Below are positions 7,856 through 16,378 of a DNA stretch of 64,000 nucleotides, in pieces (within the stretch, counting starts at the first letter, position 1; the number at the start of each line of letters is the position of its first letter). The stretch is from Pelosinus sp. UFO1. Its GTDB lineage: Bacteria > Bacillota > Negativicutes > DSM-13327. Made by a program: the position numbers and the translations under genes. The notes under the pieces were generated by a model that did no database searches, was not told where the DNA came from, and was given only the letters and a program-made list of their open reading frames with translations. Location: assembly GCF_000725345.1 (NCBI RefSeq), contig NZ_CP008852.1, positions 2,323,693-2,387,692 of the forward strand, given 5' to 3'.

Positions 7856-8371
7856 TTACTTGTTAAAGACTAAAACTCTGCCATCTTCTCGTATGCCAAT
7901 TAATCGATTTTCATCATAATGTGTTTTTAAATTTGTCAGCATATCTTCAATTACTTCTTCTTGCAGTAGCAAATCTTCTTCTAGTAGGGAATCATTATAG
8001 TCGATAATTAAATCTTTAAACGTTTTTCTTAATAAAGCAATAAGTAAGGCAATTTCGTTTTTAGAGATAGTATGTACATCTCTAAAAATACTTAACATAG
8101 CAACTTTTTCAAAAATATCTAATTGTATATCAACAGTTTTTAGTGGCAGACCTTCTAGTGTAGTATAAGCAATAATACTGCTTTTTAATAGCTGCTTGGC
8201 GTTTGAAAAATCAAGTTGGGATGGTATTGTAGATAACATAAAAGTTAGTTTTAACCAATTATTTTGTGGATCAAAGCTAATAGTACCAATTTCAGGATAG
8301 CGAACAAGTATAGAAATTAATAAATTGACACCATCTGAGACTTCTTCGTTATTTTCTTTATATTTAGGCAT
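7856..8371 (-). CDS. unknown protein between rny and ymdB
   Basis: A 171-residue soluble, acidic protein that I do not recognise. I start it at the ATG at 8371 because GGACGGTG lies just upstream; an in-frame GTG at 8380 overlaps that site. There is no signal peptide, membrane segment or cysteine pattern. It is predicted mixed alpha/beta, with a leucine/glutamate-rich helical stretch at about 125-150 and a short C-terminal strand pair (LIGIREDGRVLVFN). Its position between RNase Y and YmdB suggests, without proving, a role near RNA turnover. It is probably cotranscribed with ymdB (42-nt gap). Confidence 0.7.
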   Translation of the reverse strand: MPKYKENNEEVSDGVNLLISILVRYPEIGTISFDPQNNWLKLTFMLSTIPSQLDFSNAKQLLKSSIIAYTTLEGLPLKTVDIQLDIFEKVAMLSIFRDVHTISKNEIALLIALLRKTFKDLIIDYNDSLLEEDLLLQEEVIEDMLTNLKTHYDENRLIGIREDGRVLVFNK

Positions 8372-8460
8372 AAAAATCACCGTCCAATAGTAATTATAGA
8401 GTATTAATTAGATGTACATATTCTCTAAAGCTTATTCGAACTCCTTTTGGAAATATATGG

Positions 8461-8508
8461 AACAAATAGTAAAACGACCTTAAAGGTAAGGTCGTTTTAC
8501 TATTTGTT
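8461..8508 (-). terminator. 22-bp perfect hairpin terminator of rny
   Basis: The arms at 8461-8482 and 8487-8508 pair perfectly over 22 bp with a 4-nt loop (AAGG). The hairpin starts 2 nt after the rny stop codon. This is much longer than a usual intrinsic terminator. Confidence 0.85.
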
Positions 8509-8510
8509 AT

Positions 8511-10049
8511 TTACTTAGCGTAGTCAACTGCACGAGTTTCACGAATTACAGTTACTTTTATTTGTCCAGGATACTCAAGATCATTTTCTATTTTTTTGAC
8601 AATATCTCGTGACAGACGAACCGAGGCTAAATCATCTATTTTATCAGGTTTAACCATTATACGAATTTCTCGACCAGCTTGAATAGCAAAAGATTTTTCT
8701 ACACCTTCAAAGGATTCTGCTATTTCTTCTAGTCTTGTAAGACGTTTTAGGTAACTTTCAAGACTTTCTCTACGAGCACCAGGACGTGCGGCTGATATTG
8801 CATCAGCAGCAGCAACTAAAACTGCCTGGACTGTAGTTGGCTCTTCATCACCGTGATGCGCACCGATCGCATTAACTACTTCAGGTGACTCACGATATTT
8901 TTTTGCTAAAGTCATACCCAATTCAACATGGGATCCTTCCATTTCATGATTGACAGCCTTACCAATATCATGTAAAAGTCCGGCTCGTTTAGCTAACATA
9001 ACATCAACACCTAATTCTGCAGCCATAACACCTGCTAAGTGAGCGACTTCAATAGAGTGTTTAAGTACATTTTGTCCATAACTTGTGCGGTATTTTAAGC
9101 GACCAAGAAGTTTAATAATTTCAGGGTGAAGTCCATGCACTCCAGTTTCAAAGGTTGCTTGTTCACCAGCTTCTTTGATTCTTTGTTCAACTTCTTTTTG
9201 GGCTTTTTCAACCATTTCCTCAATACGGGCTGGATGAATTCGTCCATCGGCAATTAATTTTTCTAAAGCAATTCTAGCTACTTCACGACGTATCGGGTCA
9301 AAGCCAGATAATATGACAGCTTCAGGAGTATCATCAATAATGAGGTCAATACCAGTTAATGTTTCTAATGTTCGAATATTACGTCCCTCACGTCCGATAA
9401 TACGACCTTTCATTTCGTCGTTAGGTAACGCTACCACAGAAACTGTAGTTTCTGCAACATGGTCTGCAGCACAACGTTGAATAGCTAAAGAAATGATATT
9501 ACGTGCTTTTTTATCAGCATCTTCTTTTGCTTGTTGTTCTAATTCTTTAATCATCATTGCAGTTTCATGTTTAATTTCTTCTCGAGCATTAGCTAATAGT
9601 AAATTGCGAGCTTCTTCAGATGTTAATCCCGATAATCTTTCTAATTCAGCAAGTTGTTTGGCATATAAAGTATTAATTATTTCTTGACTTTTATCTAATT
9701 CAGCCTCTTTATGACTGATAATTTCCTCCTTTTTTTCAAGGGAGTCAACTTTCCGGTCAAGATTTTCCTCTTTTTGCATTAAGCGTCGTTCTAAACGTTG
9801 AAGTTCTGAACGTCGTTCTTTAGTTTCCCGCTCTAATTCACTTCTAAGTTTGTGAATCTCTTCTTTAGCTTCTACCAGTGCTTCTTTTTTCTTAACTTCA
9901 CTTGAGCGTTCTGCTTCTACGATTATCTTTTTAGCAGCCTCTTCGGCTGAGATTATTTTTGCTTCAGCAGTTTTTTTGCGTATCCAGTAGCCTATGCCGA
10001 AGCCCAAGATAGCAACAAGTACCGTTGTTAAAATAAATTCAAATATAAT
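8511..10049 (-). CDS. rny: ribonuclease Y, probable AUU/AUA start
   Basis: The membrane-anchored endoribonuclease that starts mRNA decay in Firmicutes. Order: N-terminal membrane helix, long coiled coil (about 25-195, Glu/Lys/Arg-rich), KH domain ([19 protein letters not shown]), HD domain with the catalytic HD pair ([10 protein letters not shown]). The first standard in-frame start, TTG at 10007, has no Shine-Dalgarno and would cut the membrane helix in half. GGAGGTG at 10060-10054 points to ATT (10049) or ATA (10046), restoring a full anchor ([20 protein letters not shown]) and 512 residues, close to the 520 of B. subtilis. I therefore give 10049 as the start. Confidence 0.9.
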   Translation of the reverse strand: MIFEFILTTVLVAILGFGIGYWIRKKTAEAKIISAEEAAKKIIVEAERSSEVKKKEALVEAKEEIHKLRSELERETKERRSELQRLERRLMQKEENLDRKVDSLEKKEEIISHKEAELDKSQEIINTLYAKQLAELERLSGLTSEEARNLLLANAREEIKHETAMMIKELEQQAKEDADKKARNIISLAIQRCAADHVAETTVSVVALPNDEMKGRIIGREGRNIRTLETLTGIDLIIDDTPEAVILSGFDPIRREVARIALEKLIADGRIHPARIEEMVEKAQKEVEQRIKEAGEQATFETGVHGLHPEIIKLLGRLKYRTSYGQNVLKHSIEVAHLAGVMAAELGVDVMLAKRAGLLHDIGKAVNHEMEGSHVELGMTLAKKYRESPEVVNAIGAHHGDEEPTTVQAVLVAAADAISAARPGARRESLESYLKRLTRLEEIAESFEGVEKSFAIQAGREIRIMVKPDKIDDLASVRLSRDIVKKIENDLEYPGQIKVTVIRETRAVDYAK

Positions 10050-10160
10050 CTTACACCTCCTTTTATTTAAATAATATTAAGGGTAAGCTGGCAAATTTAC
10101 ACAGCTCTTAAAAGCATTTCACAATTACTCCCCTACAGTAATTGGTTTTATTGGATAAGT

Positions 10161-10199
10161 ATTACAATTGCATTTGCAATTGATTAATTCAATTGTAAA
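10161..10199. repeat. nested CAATTG inverted repeats upstream of rny
   Basis: CAATTGCA (10165-10172) and TGCAATTG (10175-10182) form a perfect 8-bp repeat around 2 nt. The left arm, extended to ATTACAATTG, also pairs with CAATTGTAA(A) at 10190-10199. Mutually exclusive pairings are possible. It could be a regulator site or part of the rny leader. Confidence 0.5.
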
Positions 10200-10310
10200 T
10201 GTTTTTCAAAGTAGTGTCAAGTTATCCCTTATGTCTCTTGCTGAGATTAGACAAAAATGCAAAAAAACTGCGAAAAAAGCTTGTATTTAAAGAAATTTGA
10301 ATAAAAATAA

Positions 10311-10340
10311 AAAATGATTTGGCACAAGCCAAATCATTTT
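10311..10340 (-). terminator. terminator of recA-recX
   Basis: A perfect 13-bp stem (10311-10323 with 10328-10340) with loop ACAA. It lies 8 nt beyond the recX stop codon; the minus-strand tail is TTTTATTTTTATTC. Confidence 0.9.
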
Positions 10341-10347
10341 ATGTTTA

Positions 10348-10818
10348 TTAGAAATTATTTTCAGATTGATAAAGATGTTGTATAACTTTACTGATACTAG
10401 TTGATGAAAATCCTTTAGTAGCTAAATATCGATAAATCTTTTCTTTAGTAGTAGCATCGACAATTTTAAAGCGAATATTTACTATTTTAAGGGCAGACTG
10501 CCATTCCTCTTTATCACAAGCAGAAATTATATTGTGTATAATAGCATCTGGTATGCCACGTTGCTTCATCTTAAAGTTAATCTGTTTTAAACTATACTTG
10601 CCAGCTTGCAAGTATTTATTAAATAAATTTTTCGCCAGTTCATCATCATTTATATACCCATATTCTCGTAAGCGCTGTATGACATTTTCAATAGAATCAT
10701 AACTATAATCTTTATAATGTAACTTTTGTTGCAATTCGCATTCGCTATGAGGACGACGAGCGATAAGATGCAATGAAGCTTGCCAAACATCTTTCTGACT
10801 AGTCAATTGAGACATCAT
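10348..10818 (-). CDS. recX: RecX regulatory protein
   Basis: A 156-residue RecX family protein made of repeated three-helix units; the patterns [37 protein letters not shown] and [16 protein letters not shown] are typical. RecX binds RecA and limits filament growth. The ATG lies inside the 3' end of recA (20-nt overlap), so the two are translationally coupled and share the SOS promoter upstream of recA. A terminator follows at once. Confidence 0.93.
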   Translation of the reverse strand: MMSQLTSQKDVWQASLHLIARRPHSECELQQKLHYKDYSYDSIENVIQRLREYGYINDDELAKNLFNKYLQAGKYSLKQINFKMKQRGIPDAIIHNIISACDKEEWQSALKIVNIRFKIVDATTKEKIYRYLATKGFSSTSISKVIQHLYQSENNF

Positions 10819-11851
10819 CTAATAAATCAGCAACGGGGACTTTACTTTTTTCAACTAATAATAATTCTCGAATCTTTTTGTCAATTTCACTAGCTATATC
10901 AGGATTTTGTTTGAAGAATTCTTTAACATTTTCACGTCCTTGGCCAAGACGAGTATCGTTATATGAATACCATGCTCCACTTTTATTGATTACATCAAAA
11001 AGGGTACCAATATCAACTAAACATCCTTCATGGGAAATTCCCTCGCCATACATAATATCAAATTCCGCTTGTTTAAATGGTGGTGCAACCTTATTTTTAA
11101 CTACTTTAATTTTAGTACGATTACCAATGATATCATTTCCTTGTTTAAGACTCTCGGCTCTTCTTACTTCTAATCTTATTGTGGAATAAAATTTTAAAGC
11201 TCGTCCACCTGTAGTCGTTTCAGGATTACCAAACATAACTCCAACTTTTTCACGAATTTGATTAATAAAGACAACAATTGTTCGAGACTTGCTGATAATA
11301 CCCGTTAATTTACGCAATGCTTGGGACATAAGTCTCGCATGTAAGCCCACATGAGAATCACCCATTTCACCATCAATTTCAGCTTTAGGTACCAATGCTG
11401 CAACTGAATCTATGATGATCATGTCAATTGCATTGCTTCTTACTAGAGCCTCACATATTTCTAAAGCTTGTTCACCATTATCTGGTTGGGAGATAAGCAA
11501 ATTATCAATATCAACACCAAGATTTTTAGCATAAACAGGATCTAGGGCATGTTCGGCATCGATAAAAGCTGCAAGTCCTCCAGATTTTTGAGTCTCTGCA
11601 ATCATATGTAGAGCTACCGTCGTTTTACCTGATGATTCAGGTCCATATACTTCTATCATTCTACCTCTGGGGACACCGCCAATGCCAAGAGCAATGTCAA
11701 GTGGTAATGCACCAGTTGGAATTACTTCTACATTCATTCTAGCAGCGGCCTCACCTAGCTTCATAATAGAACCTTTACCAAAATCTTTTTCGATTTTGCG
11801 TACAGCACTTTCTAAAGCTTGTAGTTTATCTGATGATGTTGATTTTTCCAT
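10799..11851 (-). CDS. recA: recombinase RecA
   Basis: A 350-residue RecA, of usual length. I start it at the ATG at 11851, preceded by AAGGGGGATGAT; a longer reading frame runs 21 codons upstream through the promoter and is not likely translated. The Walker A GPESSGKT is at residues 70-77, then the FIDAEHALD segment, the [12 protein letters not shown] Walker B, and the L1/L2 loops including [20 protein letters not shown]. It drives homologous repair and LexA self-cleavage. recX overlaps its end. Confidence 0.98.
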   Translation of the reverse strand: MEKSTSSDKLQALESAVRKIEKDFGKGSIMKLGEAAARMNVEVIPTGALPLDIALGIGGVPRGRMIEVYGPESSGKTTVALHMIAETQKSGGLAAFIDAEHALDPVYAKNLGVDIDNLLISQPDNGEQALEICEALVRSNAIDMIIIDSVAALVPKAEIDGEMGDSHVGLHARLMSQALRKLTGIISKSRTIVVFINQIREKVGVMFGNPETTTGGRALKFYSTIRLEVRRAESLKQGNDIIGNRTKIKVVKNKVAPPFKQAEFDIMYGEGISHEGCLVDIGTLFDVINKSGAWYSYNDTRLGQGRENVKEFFKQNPDIASEIDKKIRELLLVEKSKVPVADLLDDVSID

Positions 11852-11878
11852 GAATTTATCATCCCCCTTGTTACTTTC

Positions 11879-11907
11879 ATTGTACAAACATTTGTTCGTA
11901 TTGTCAA
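11879..11907 (-). promoter_or_regulatory. recA promoter with internal SOS (LexA) box
   Basis: On the minus strand a -35 TTGACA (11907-11902), a 17-nt spacer and a -10 TACAAT (11884-11879) form a strong SigmaA promoter. The spacer holds CGAACAAATGTTTG (11898-11885), which fits the Firmicutes LexA box CGAACRNRYGTTYC at 13 of 14 positions. LexA bound there would block RNA polymerase directly. Confidence 0.9.
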
Positions 11908-11975
11908 TAGTCATAAATGTACGATTTATTCAATTCGACGAAAGAAGAATATAGGCTCTAATGGGAAATATAAGT

Positions 11976-12010
11976 AAATAAGAAGAGGACATAAAGTCCT
12001 CTTCTTATTT
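11976..12010 (-). terminator. terminator of the DEAD-box helicase gene
   Basis: A perfect 15-bp stem (11976-11990 with 11996-12010), loop ATAAA. The first arm reads as T-rich sequence on the minus strand. It separates the helicase from recA. Confidence 0.85.
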
Positions 12011-12060
12011 AGAATCAAAAGCATTCTTGTAATGGAAACGATTCTTTACAGGAGTCGTTA

Positions 12061-13641
12061 CTATCTGCTTTTCGCAGGTTCAACGTTAATTTTATATCCT
12101 TTAATAGAACTCTTATGCAATACAGAGATAACACGCTCGGCAATATCCATAGGAACCTCTACAAAAGTAAATTTTTCATAGATATTGATTACGCCAATAT
12201 TGCTTCCAGGGATATCGGCTCCTTCGGCTATTGTGCGAACAATATCTTCAGGACGTATTTTTTGAGCTCTACCTGCATTAATAAATAAGCGAACCATGCC
12301 TGCTTCAGCACCTGTATTAGTGAAATCAGGTTTGTCTTCTTCAACAGCAAATTTTTCTTTAAAACCTTCTTGTGCCAGCTTTAAAGCGGCTGCTGCTATT
12401 TCTATCGGGTCATAATCAGCTGCTAAATCTACAATAATGTCTTGATAGACCTCAAATTTACCTTGATCAATCATTTGTACCAGGCGATTTTTGATAATTT
12501 CTCTTTGACGATCTAGAATGTCGGCAGCAGATGGAAGCTGTTTACGCACGATACGGGATTTAGTTAGTTTTTCAATAAGTTTAAGTTGACGATATTCACG
12601 AGGATTAATAAAAGTAATCGCCACGCCTTTTTTACCCGCACGGCCCGTACGTCCAATACGATGAACATAAGCTTCATTATCTTGAGGAATATCATAATTG
12701 AAGACATGAGTGATATCATCAATATCAATACCACGAGCAGCAACATCTGTAGCAATTAGTAATTCAAGCTTACCATCACGGAATTTTTTCATAACTCTAT
12801 CACGTTGTGCTTGACTTAAATCACCATGTAAGCCATCAGCCATGTAACCTCGTCCCTGTAATGAAACTACCAAATCATCTACGCCTCTTTTAGTGCGACA
12901 GAAGATTATCGATTTTCCAGTTGTTTCAACATCAAGAACTCTACATAATGCTTCGAGTTTCTCACGAGTTTCATAATAGACTTGATCAATAAGAGGAACG
13001 GTAAGTTGCTCTCTACTGATTGAAATGGTTTTAGGGTTGTTCATATATTTCTTAGCTAAATTAGCAATTGGTCCTGGCATAGTAGCAGAAAATAGAAGTG
13101 TTTGTCTTCCTTCAACAGGAAGTTGTTGCATAATTGTCTCAATATCTTCCACAAAACCCATATCAAGCATTTCATCTGCTTCATCTAGGATTAATGTTTT
13201 TACAGCATCAAGTTTGATAGTTTTGCGACGAATATGATCTAAAAGCCTACCCGGAGTACCAATTACCACTTGAACGCCTAAACGCAAGGCTTTAATTTGT
13301 CTATCGATAGGTTGTCCACCGTAAATAGGTAAAGTTCTAATTCTTTTAAATTTACCTATTTTCGCCAATTCCTCAGATACTTGAATTGCAAGTTCGCGGG
13401 TTGGAGTAAGTACTAGTACTTGAATTTGGCGATTGTCTACAATACGCTCTATTGCAGGTATGCCAAAGGCAGCCGTTTTACCAGTACCTGTTTGGGCTTG
13501 CCCAATAACGTCGTGACCTTCAAGTACAAGTGGAATTGTTTGGTTTTGAATAGGTGATGGTTCTTCAAAACCCATTTCAGCGATCGCTGAAAGTAGCTTT
13601 TTGCTTAATGGAATATTACCAAATAATTGAGTTTCATTCAA
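12061..13641 (-). CDS. DEAD-box RNA helicase, CshA/DeaD type
   Basis: A 526-residue ATP-dependent RNA helicase. Motifs in order: Q motif (GFEEPSPIQNQTIP), Walker A AQTGTGKT, PTRELA, TPGR, DEAD (LDEADEMLDMGF), SAT, then HGDLSQAQRDR, ATDVAARGIDI and HRIGRTGRAG. Residues about 440-520 form a DbpA/CsdA RNA-binding domain (RLFINAGRAQKIRPEDIVRTI and IGVINIYEKFTFVEVP). Such enzymes remodel rRNA precursors and mRNA in the degradosome, in keeping with rny and rnj nearby. The gene lies 35 nt after cinA and is probably cotranscribed with it. Confidence 0.95.
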   Translation of the reverse strand: MNETQLFGNIPLSKKLLSAIAEMGFEEPSPIQNQTIPLVLEGHDVIGQAQTGTGKTAAFGIPAIERIVDNRQIQVLVLTPTRELAIQVSEELAKIGKFKRIRTLPIYGGQPIDRQIKALRLGVQVVIGTPGRLLDHIRRKTIKLDAVKTLILDEADEMLDMGFVEDIETIMQQLPVEGRQTLLFSATMPGPIANLAKKYMNNPKTISISREQLTVPLIDQVYYETREKLEALCRVLDVETTGKSIIFCRTKRGVDDLVVSLQGRGYMADGLHGDLSQAQRDRVMKKFRDGKLELLIATDVAARGIDIDDITHVFNYDIPQDNEAYVHRIGRTGRAGKKGVAITFINPREYRQLKLIEKLTKSRIVRKQLPSAADILDRQREIIKNRLVQMIDQGKFEVYQDIIVDLAADYDPIEIAAAALKLAQEGFKEKFAVEEDKPDFTNTGAEAGMVRLFINAGRAQKIRPEDIVRTIAEGADIPGSNIGVINIYEKFTFVEVPMDIAERVISVLHKSSIKGYKINVEPAKSR

Positions 13642-13676
13642 TGTGTATTGCCCCCTAATTTTTTAAAAATATTATA

Positions 13677-14918
13677 TTATAACGATAATGTATACTCTCT
13701 TAGCATATGTAAAGCGGCTTGTGATATACGATATTTAATATCAGTACGCTGACCATTAAATGTATGATGTTGGCATTGTATACCAGCCGGGCCATCAATT
13801 GCAATAAATACCGTACCAACAGGTTTTGTTGGAGTAGCGCCAGTTGGGCCAGCTATGCCGGTAATCCCTATTCCAATACTAGCAGCAAATTTTCGACGAA
13901 TACCAGTAGCCATAAGGCAAGCAGTTTCTTGACTTACAGCTCCATGCTCAGCGAGGATTTGCGGAGTTACATCAATAAAATCAGTTTTAATTTTATTGGT
14001 ATAACAAACTATAGAACCCACGAGGTAATCTGAACTACCAGAAATGTCGGTAATGCGACTGGTAACTAGACCTCCCGTACATGATTCGGCTAATGCAACA
14101 GTAAACTTCTTTTCAGTTAAAGTTTTTCCAATATTTGCTTCGATAGTATCATTATCCAGACCCCAAATGTAATTGGCAATTTTATGCCGGATTTGTCTCT
14201 CCAGTGCATCGATTAATTCTGTGGCTTCAATGCTTGTACTACTTTTTGCAGTAAGTCGAATAATAATTTCACCCGGTCTTGCAAGCAATGCAATAGTTGG
14301 ATTGGACTGAGAGATAACTAAAGTTTTGATTTTCTCTTCTAAAGAGGATTCGCCGATACCATAAGTATGTAATACCCTAGAGACAATGGCTCCCTGTAAT
14401 CCAAATTTTGTTTTTAGGTAAGGAATCACTGCATGTTCATACATCCACTCCAATTCGTGAGGAGGTCCAGGTAAATGAATAATTATCTTATTATCATGTT
14501 CTAGAATCACACCCGGAGCGGTGCCACGCTCATTCTTTATTACATAAGCGCCTTCTGGTATCATTGCCTGTCGTAAATTGTTTTCTGGCATAGGGAGTTG
14601 ACGTTTGGCAAAAAAATATGCCATATGAGTTACACTCTCTTCGTGTAAAAATAAAGGGCGATTTAATAACTGTGCAGTTACTTCTTTTGTGATGTCACCT
14701 TGTGTGGGTCCCAATCCACCCGATGTAATTATTACATCGGATCTGCTTAATGCATTACTTAATACTTCTGTCATTCGTGTTTTATTATCACCAACTGTTG
14801 AATGATATAAAACGTCAAAACCTAATTCATTTAGCTTCTGAGATAAAAAAGGTGTATTGGTATTATTGATTTGACCCAAAAGTAGTTCTGTTCCAGTAGC
14901 CACTATTTCTACGATCAT
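13677..14918 (-). CDS. cinA: CinA (NMN amidohydrolase / ADP-ribose pyrophosphatase)
   Basis: A 413-residue two-domain CinA. The N-terminal MoaB-like COG1058 domain (1-about 170; GTELLLGQINNTN, TSGGLGPTQGD) and the C-terminal PncC-like domain (about 255-410; VALAESCTGGLVTSRITDISGSS, GITGIAGPTGATPTKPVGTVF) are both complete. The first hydrolyses ADP-ribose and the second deamidates nicotinamide mononucleotide, recycling pyridine nucleotides. The cinA-recA neighbourhood is widely conserved; here the helicase gene lies between them. Confidence 0.95.
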   Translation of the reverse strand: MIVEIVATGTELLLGQINNTNTPFLSQKLNELGFDVLYHSTVGDNKTRMTEVLSNALSRSDVIITSGGLGPTQGDITKEVTAQLLNRPLFLHEESVTHMAYFFAKRQLPMPENNLRQAMIPEGAYVIKNERGTAPGVILEHDNKIIIHLPGPPHELEWMYEHAVIPYLKTKFGLQGAIVSRVLHTYGIGESSLEEKIKTLVISQSNPTIALLARPGEIIIRLTAKSSTSIEATELIDALERQIRHKIANYIWGLDNDTIEANIGKTLTEKKFTVALAESCTGGLVTSRITDISGSSDYLVGSIVCYTNKIKTDFIDVTPQILAEHGAVSQETACLMATGIRRKFAASIGIGITGIAGPTGATPTKPVGTVFIAIDGPAGIQCQHHTFNGQRTDIKYRISQAALHMLREYTLSL

Positions 14919-14963
14919 GTAAAATCACTCCCCCATAATTGGGCAATTATATAAATAAAACAT

Positions 14964-14997
14964 ATAGCTCCTATACTGTTAAACAGTAGCGAGCTTA
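14964..14997 (-). terminator. terminator of rimO
   Basis: An AGCTC/GAGCT base plus an inner ACTGTT/AACAGT stem form one long hairpin about 20 nt after the rimO stop; the minus-strand tail is ATATGTTTTATTTAT. Confidence 0.75.
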
Positions 14998-15016
14998 TAA
15001 AATTTTACAAATAGCT

Positions 15017-16348
15017 CTATAATTTTTCAGCAACTACATCATATGTAAATCCTTGGACGATTTTTACTTTTATAACATCTCCAGGTCTACAATTAGTTGC
15101 TTTTTCAACGTATATCTGTCCGTCGACATCTGGTGCTTCACGGTATGAACGCCCAGAAACAACAATCTCTGGCTCAGTGTTGACTTGCTCAATTAAAACA
15201 TCTAAGACTGTTCCTTCAAGCTCTTGATTAAGTTGTTCAGATATTTGGCACTGTAATGTCATGAGGTTATGATAGCGTTCTTGTTTAACCTCATCGGATA
15301 CCTGATTTGGAAGATTAGCAGCTATTGTATCTTCCTCTTGTGAATAGGTAAATACTCCAACCCTATCAAATTTCTGATCCATTACAAATTGTCGAAGATC
15401 TTCAAAGTGAGCCTCTGTTTCTCCAGGGAAACCAACAATAAAAGATGTTCGAACTGTAATACCAGGAATTTTGGAGCGTAAAGTATTTAATAGATTTTCA
15501 ATATCTTTCCGACTATCTTGTCGAAGCATTGATTTCAAGATAATATCATTTGCGTGTTGTAAAGGTAAATCGATGTATTTGCAAATTTTAGATTCTGTAG
15601 CAATAAGTTCAATAAGTTCATCAGAAAAATGCTTTGGATAACAATAAAGCAAGCGAATCCACATAAGCCCATCAATTTTAACCAGTTCTTTTAAAAGATC
15701 TGTTAATTTAGCCGCACCATATAAATCACGGCCATAACTAGTAGTGTCTTGTGCAATTAAGTTAACTTCTTTCACACCATTCGCAACAAGATTTTTAACT
15801 TCTGCAACGATCGATTCCATCTTTCGACTACGGAAAGAACCTCTTACTTTTGGAATTACACAGTAAGAGCAACAGTTACTACATCCTTCGGCAACTTTAA
15901 CATAAGCACTATAAAAAGGTGTAGTGTTAATGCGTGGCATAGTTTCATCATAGATAGTATTGGTTTCTCCAACTAATAATACACGTTTCTTATCATTCAT
16001 CGTGCTATTAATTGCTTCCATTATGCGATGCCAATCCCCTGTACCAACAATGGCATCAACTTCTGGCAATTCATCCAATAAGTCTTGCTGGTATCGCTGC
16101 CCAAGACAACCAGCTACAATTAGGCATTTACAATTGCCTTGCTTTTTATATTCAGCCATTTGAAGAATTGTCGTTATCGATTCTTCTTTGGCTGACTCTA
16201 TAAAACTACATGTATTAATAATGAGAATATCCGCTTCTTGGGGGTTATCGGTTAGTTTAATTTGATTGGTGGCTAATAGTCCTAACATGACTTCTGTGTC
16301 TACAAGATTTTTAGCGCAACCCAGGCTTATAAACCCGGCTTTTAACAT
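15017..16348 (-). CDS. rimO: ribosomal protein S12 methylthiotransferase RimO
   Basis: A 443-residue radical-SAM methylthiotransferase that modifies an Asp of ribosomal protein S12. It has the N-terminal UPF0004 domain with conserved Cys (SLGCAKNLVDTE, INTCSFIESAKEES, AGCLGQRY), the radical-SAM cluster motif C-x3-C-x2-C (EGCSNCCSYC) and a C-terminal TRAM domain. The SLGCAKN start separates RimO from MiaB. It shares a short gap with the solute-binding protein gene upstream. Confidence 0.95.
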   Translation of the reverse strand: MLKAGFISLGCAKNLVDTEVMLGLLATNQIKLTDNPQEADILIINTCSFIESAKEESITTILQMAEYKKQGNCKCLIVAGCLGQRYQQDLLDELPEVDAIVGTGDWHRIMEAINSTMNDKKRVLLVGETNTIYDETMPRINTTPFYSAYVKVAEGCSNCCSYCVIPKVRGSFRSRKMESIVAEVKNLVANGVKEVNLIAQDTTSYGRDLYGAAKLTDLLKELVKIDGLMWIRLLYCYPKHFSDELIELIATESKICKYIDLPLQHANDIILKSMLRQDSRKDIENLLNTLRSKIPGITVRTSFIVGFPGETEAHFEDLRQFVMDQKFDRVGVFTYSQEEDTIAANLPNQVSDEVKQERYHNLMTLQCQISEQLNQELEGTVLDVLIEQVNTEPEIVVSGRSYREAPDVDGQIYVEKATNCRPGDVIKVKIVQGFTYDVVAEKL

Positions 16349-16378
16349 TAAGTGTTCCTCCTAGTATAGATAATATTT

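Larger units (their letters stand above)
10050..10347. other. intergenic stretch between recX and rny
   Basis: About 298 bp without a gene. It holds the rny Shine-Dalgarno (10054-10060), an inverted repeat built from three CAATTG units (10161-10199), and the recX terminator (10311-10340). No firm promoter was identified; TTGTGA-17-TGTAAA on the minus strand near 10090-10125 is weak. Confidence 0.6.

Noticed and set aside
11852-11914. 21-codon N-terminal extension of RecA
   Set aside because: It runs through the SOS box, the -10 and the Shine-Dalgarno; the family N-terminus matches the ATG at 11851.
12564-12755. 63-codon hydrophobic frame inside the DEAD-box helicase
   Set aside because: Lies in another frame across conserved helicase motifs; hydrophobicity is a frame-shift artefact.
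14001-14918. A MoaB/MogA molybdopterin gene
   Set aside because: The frame continues into a PncC domain; the whole is a two-domain CinA.
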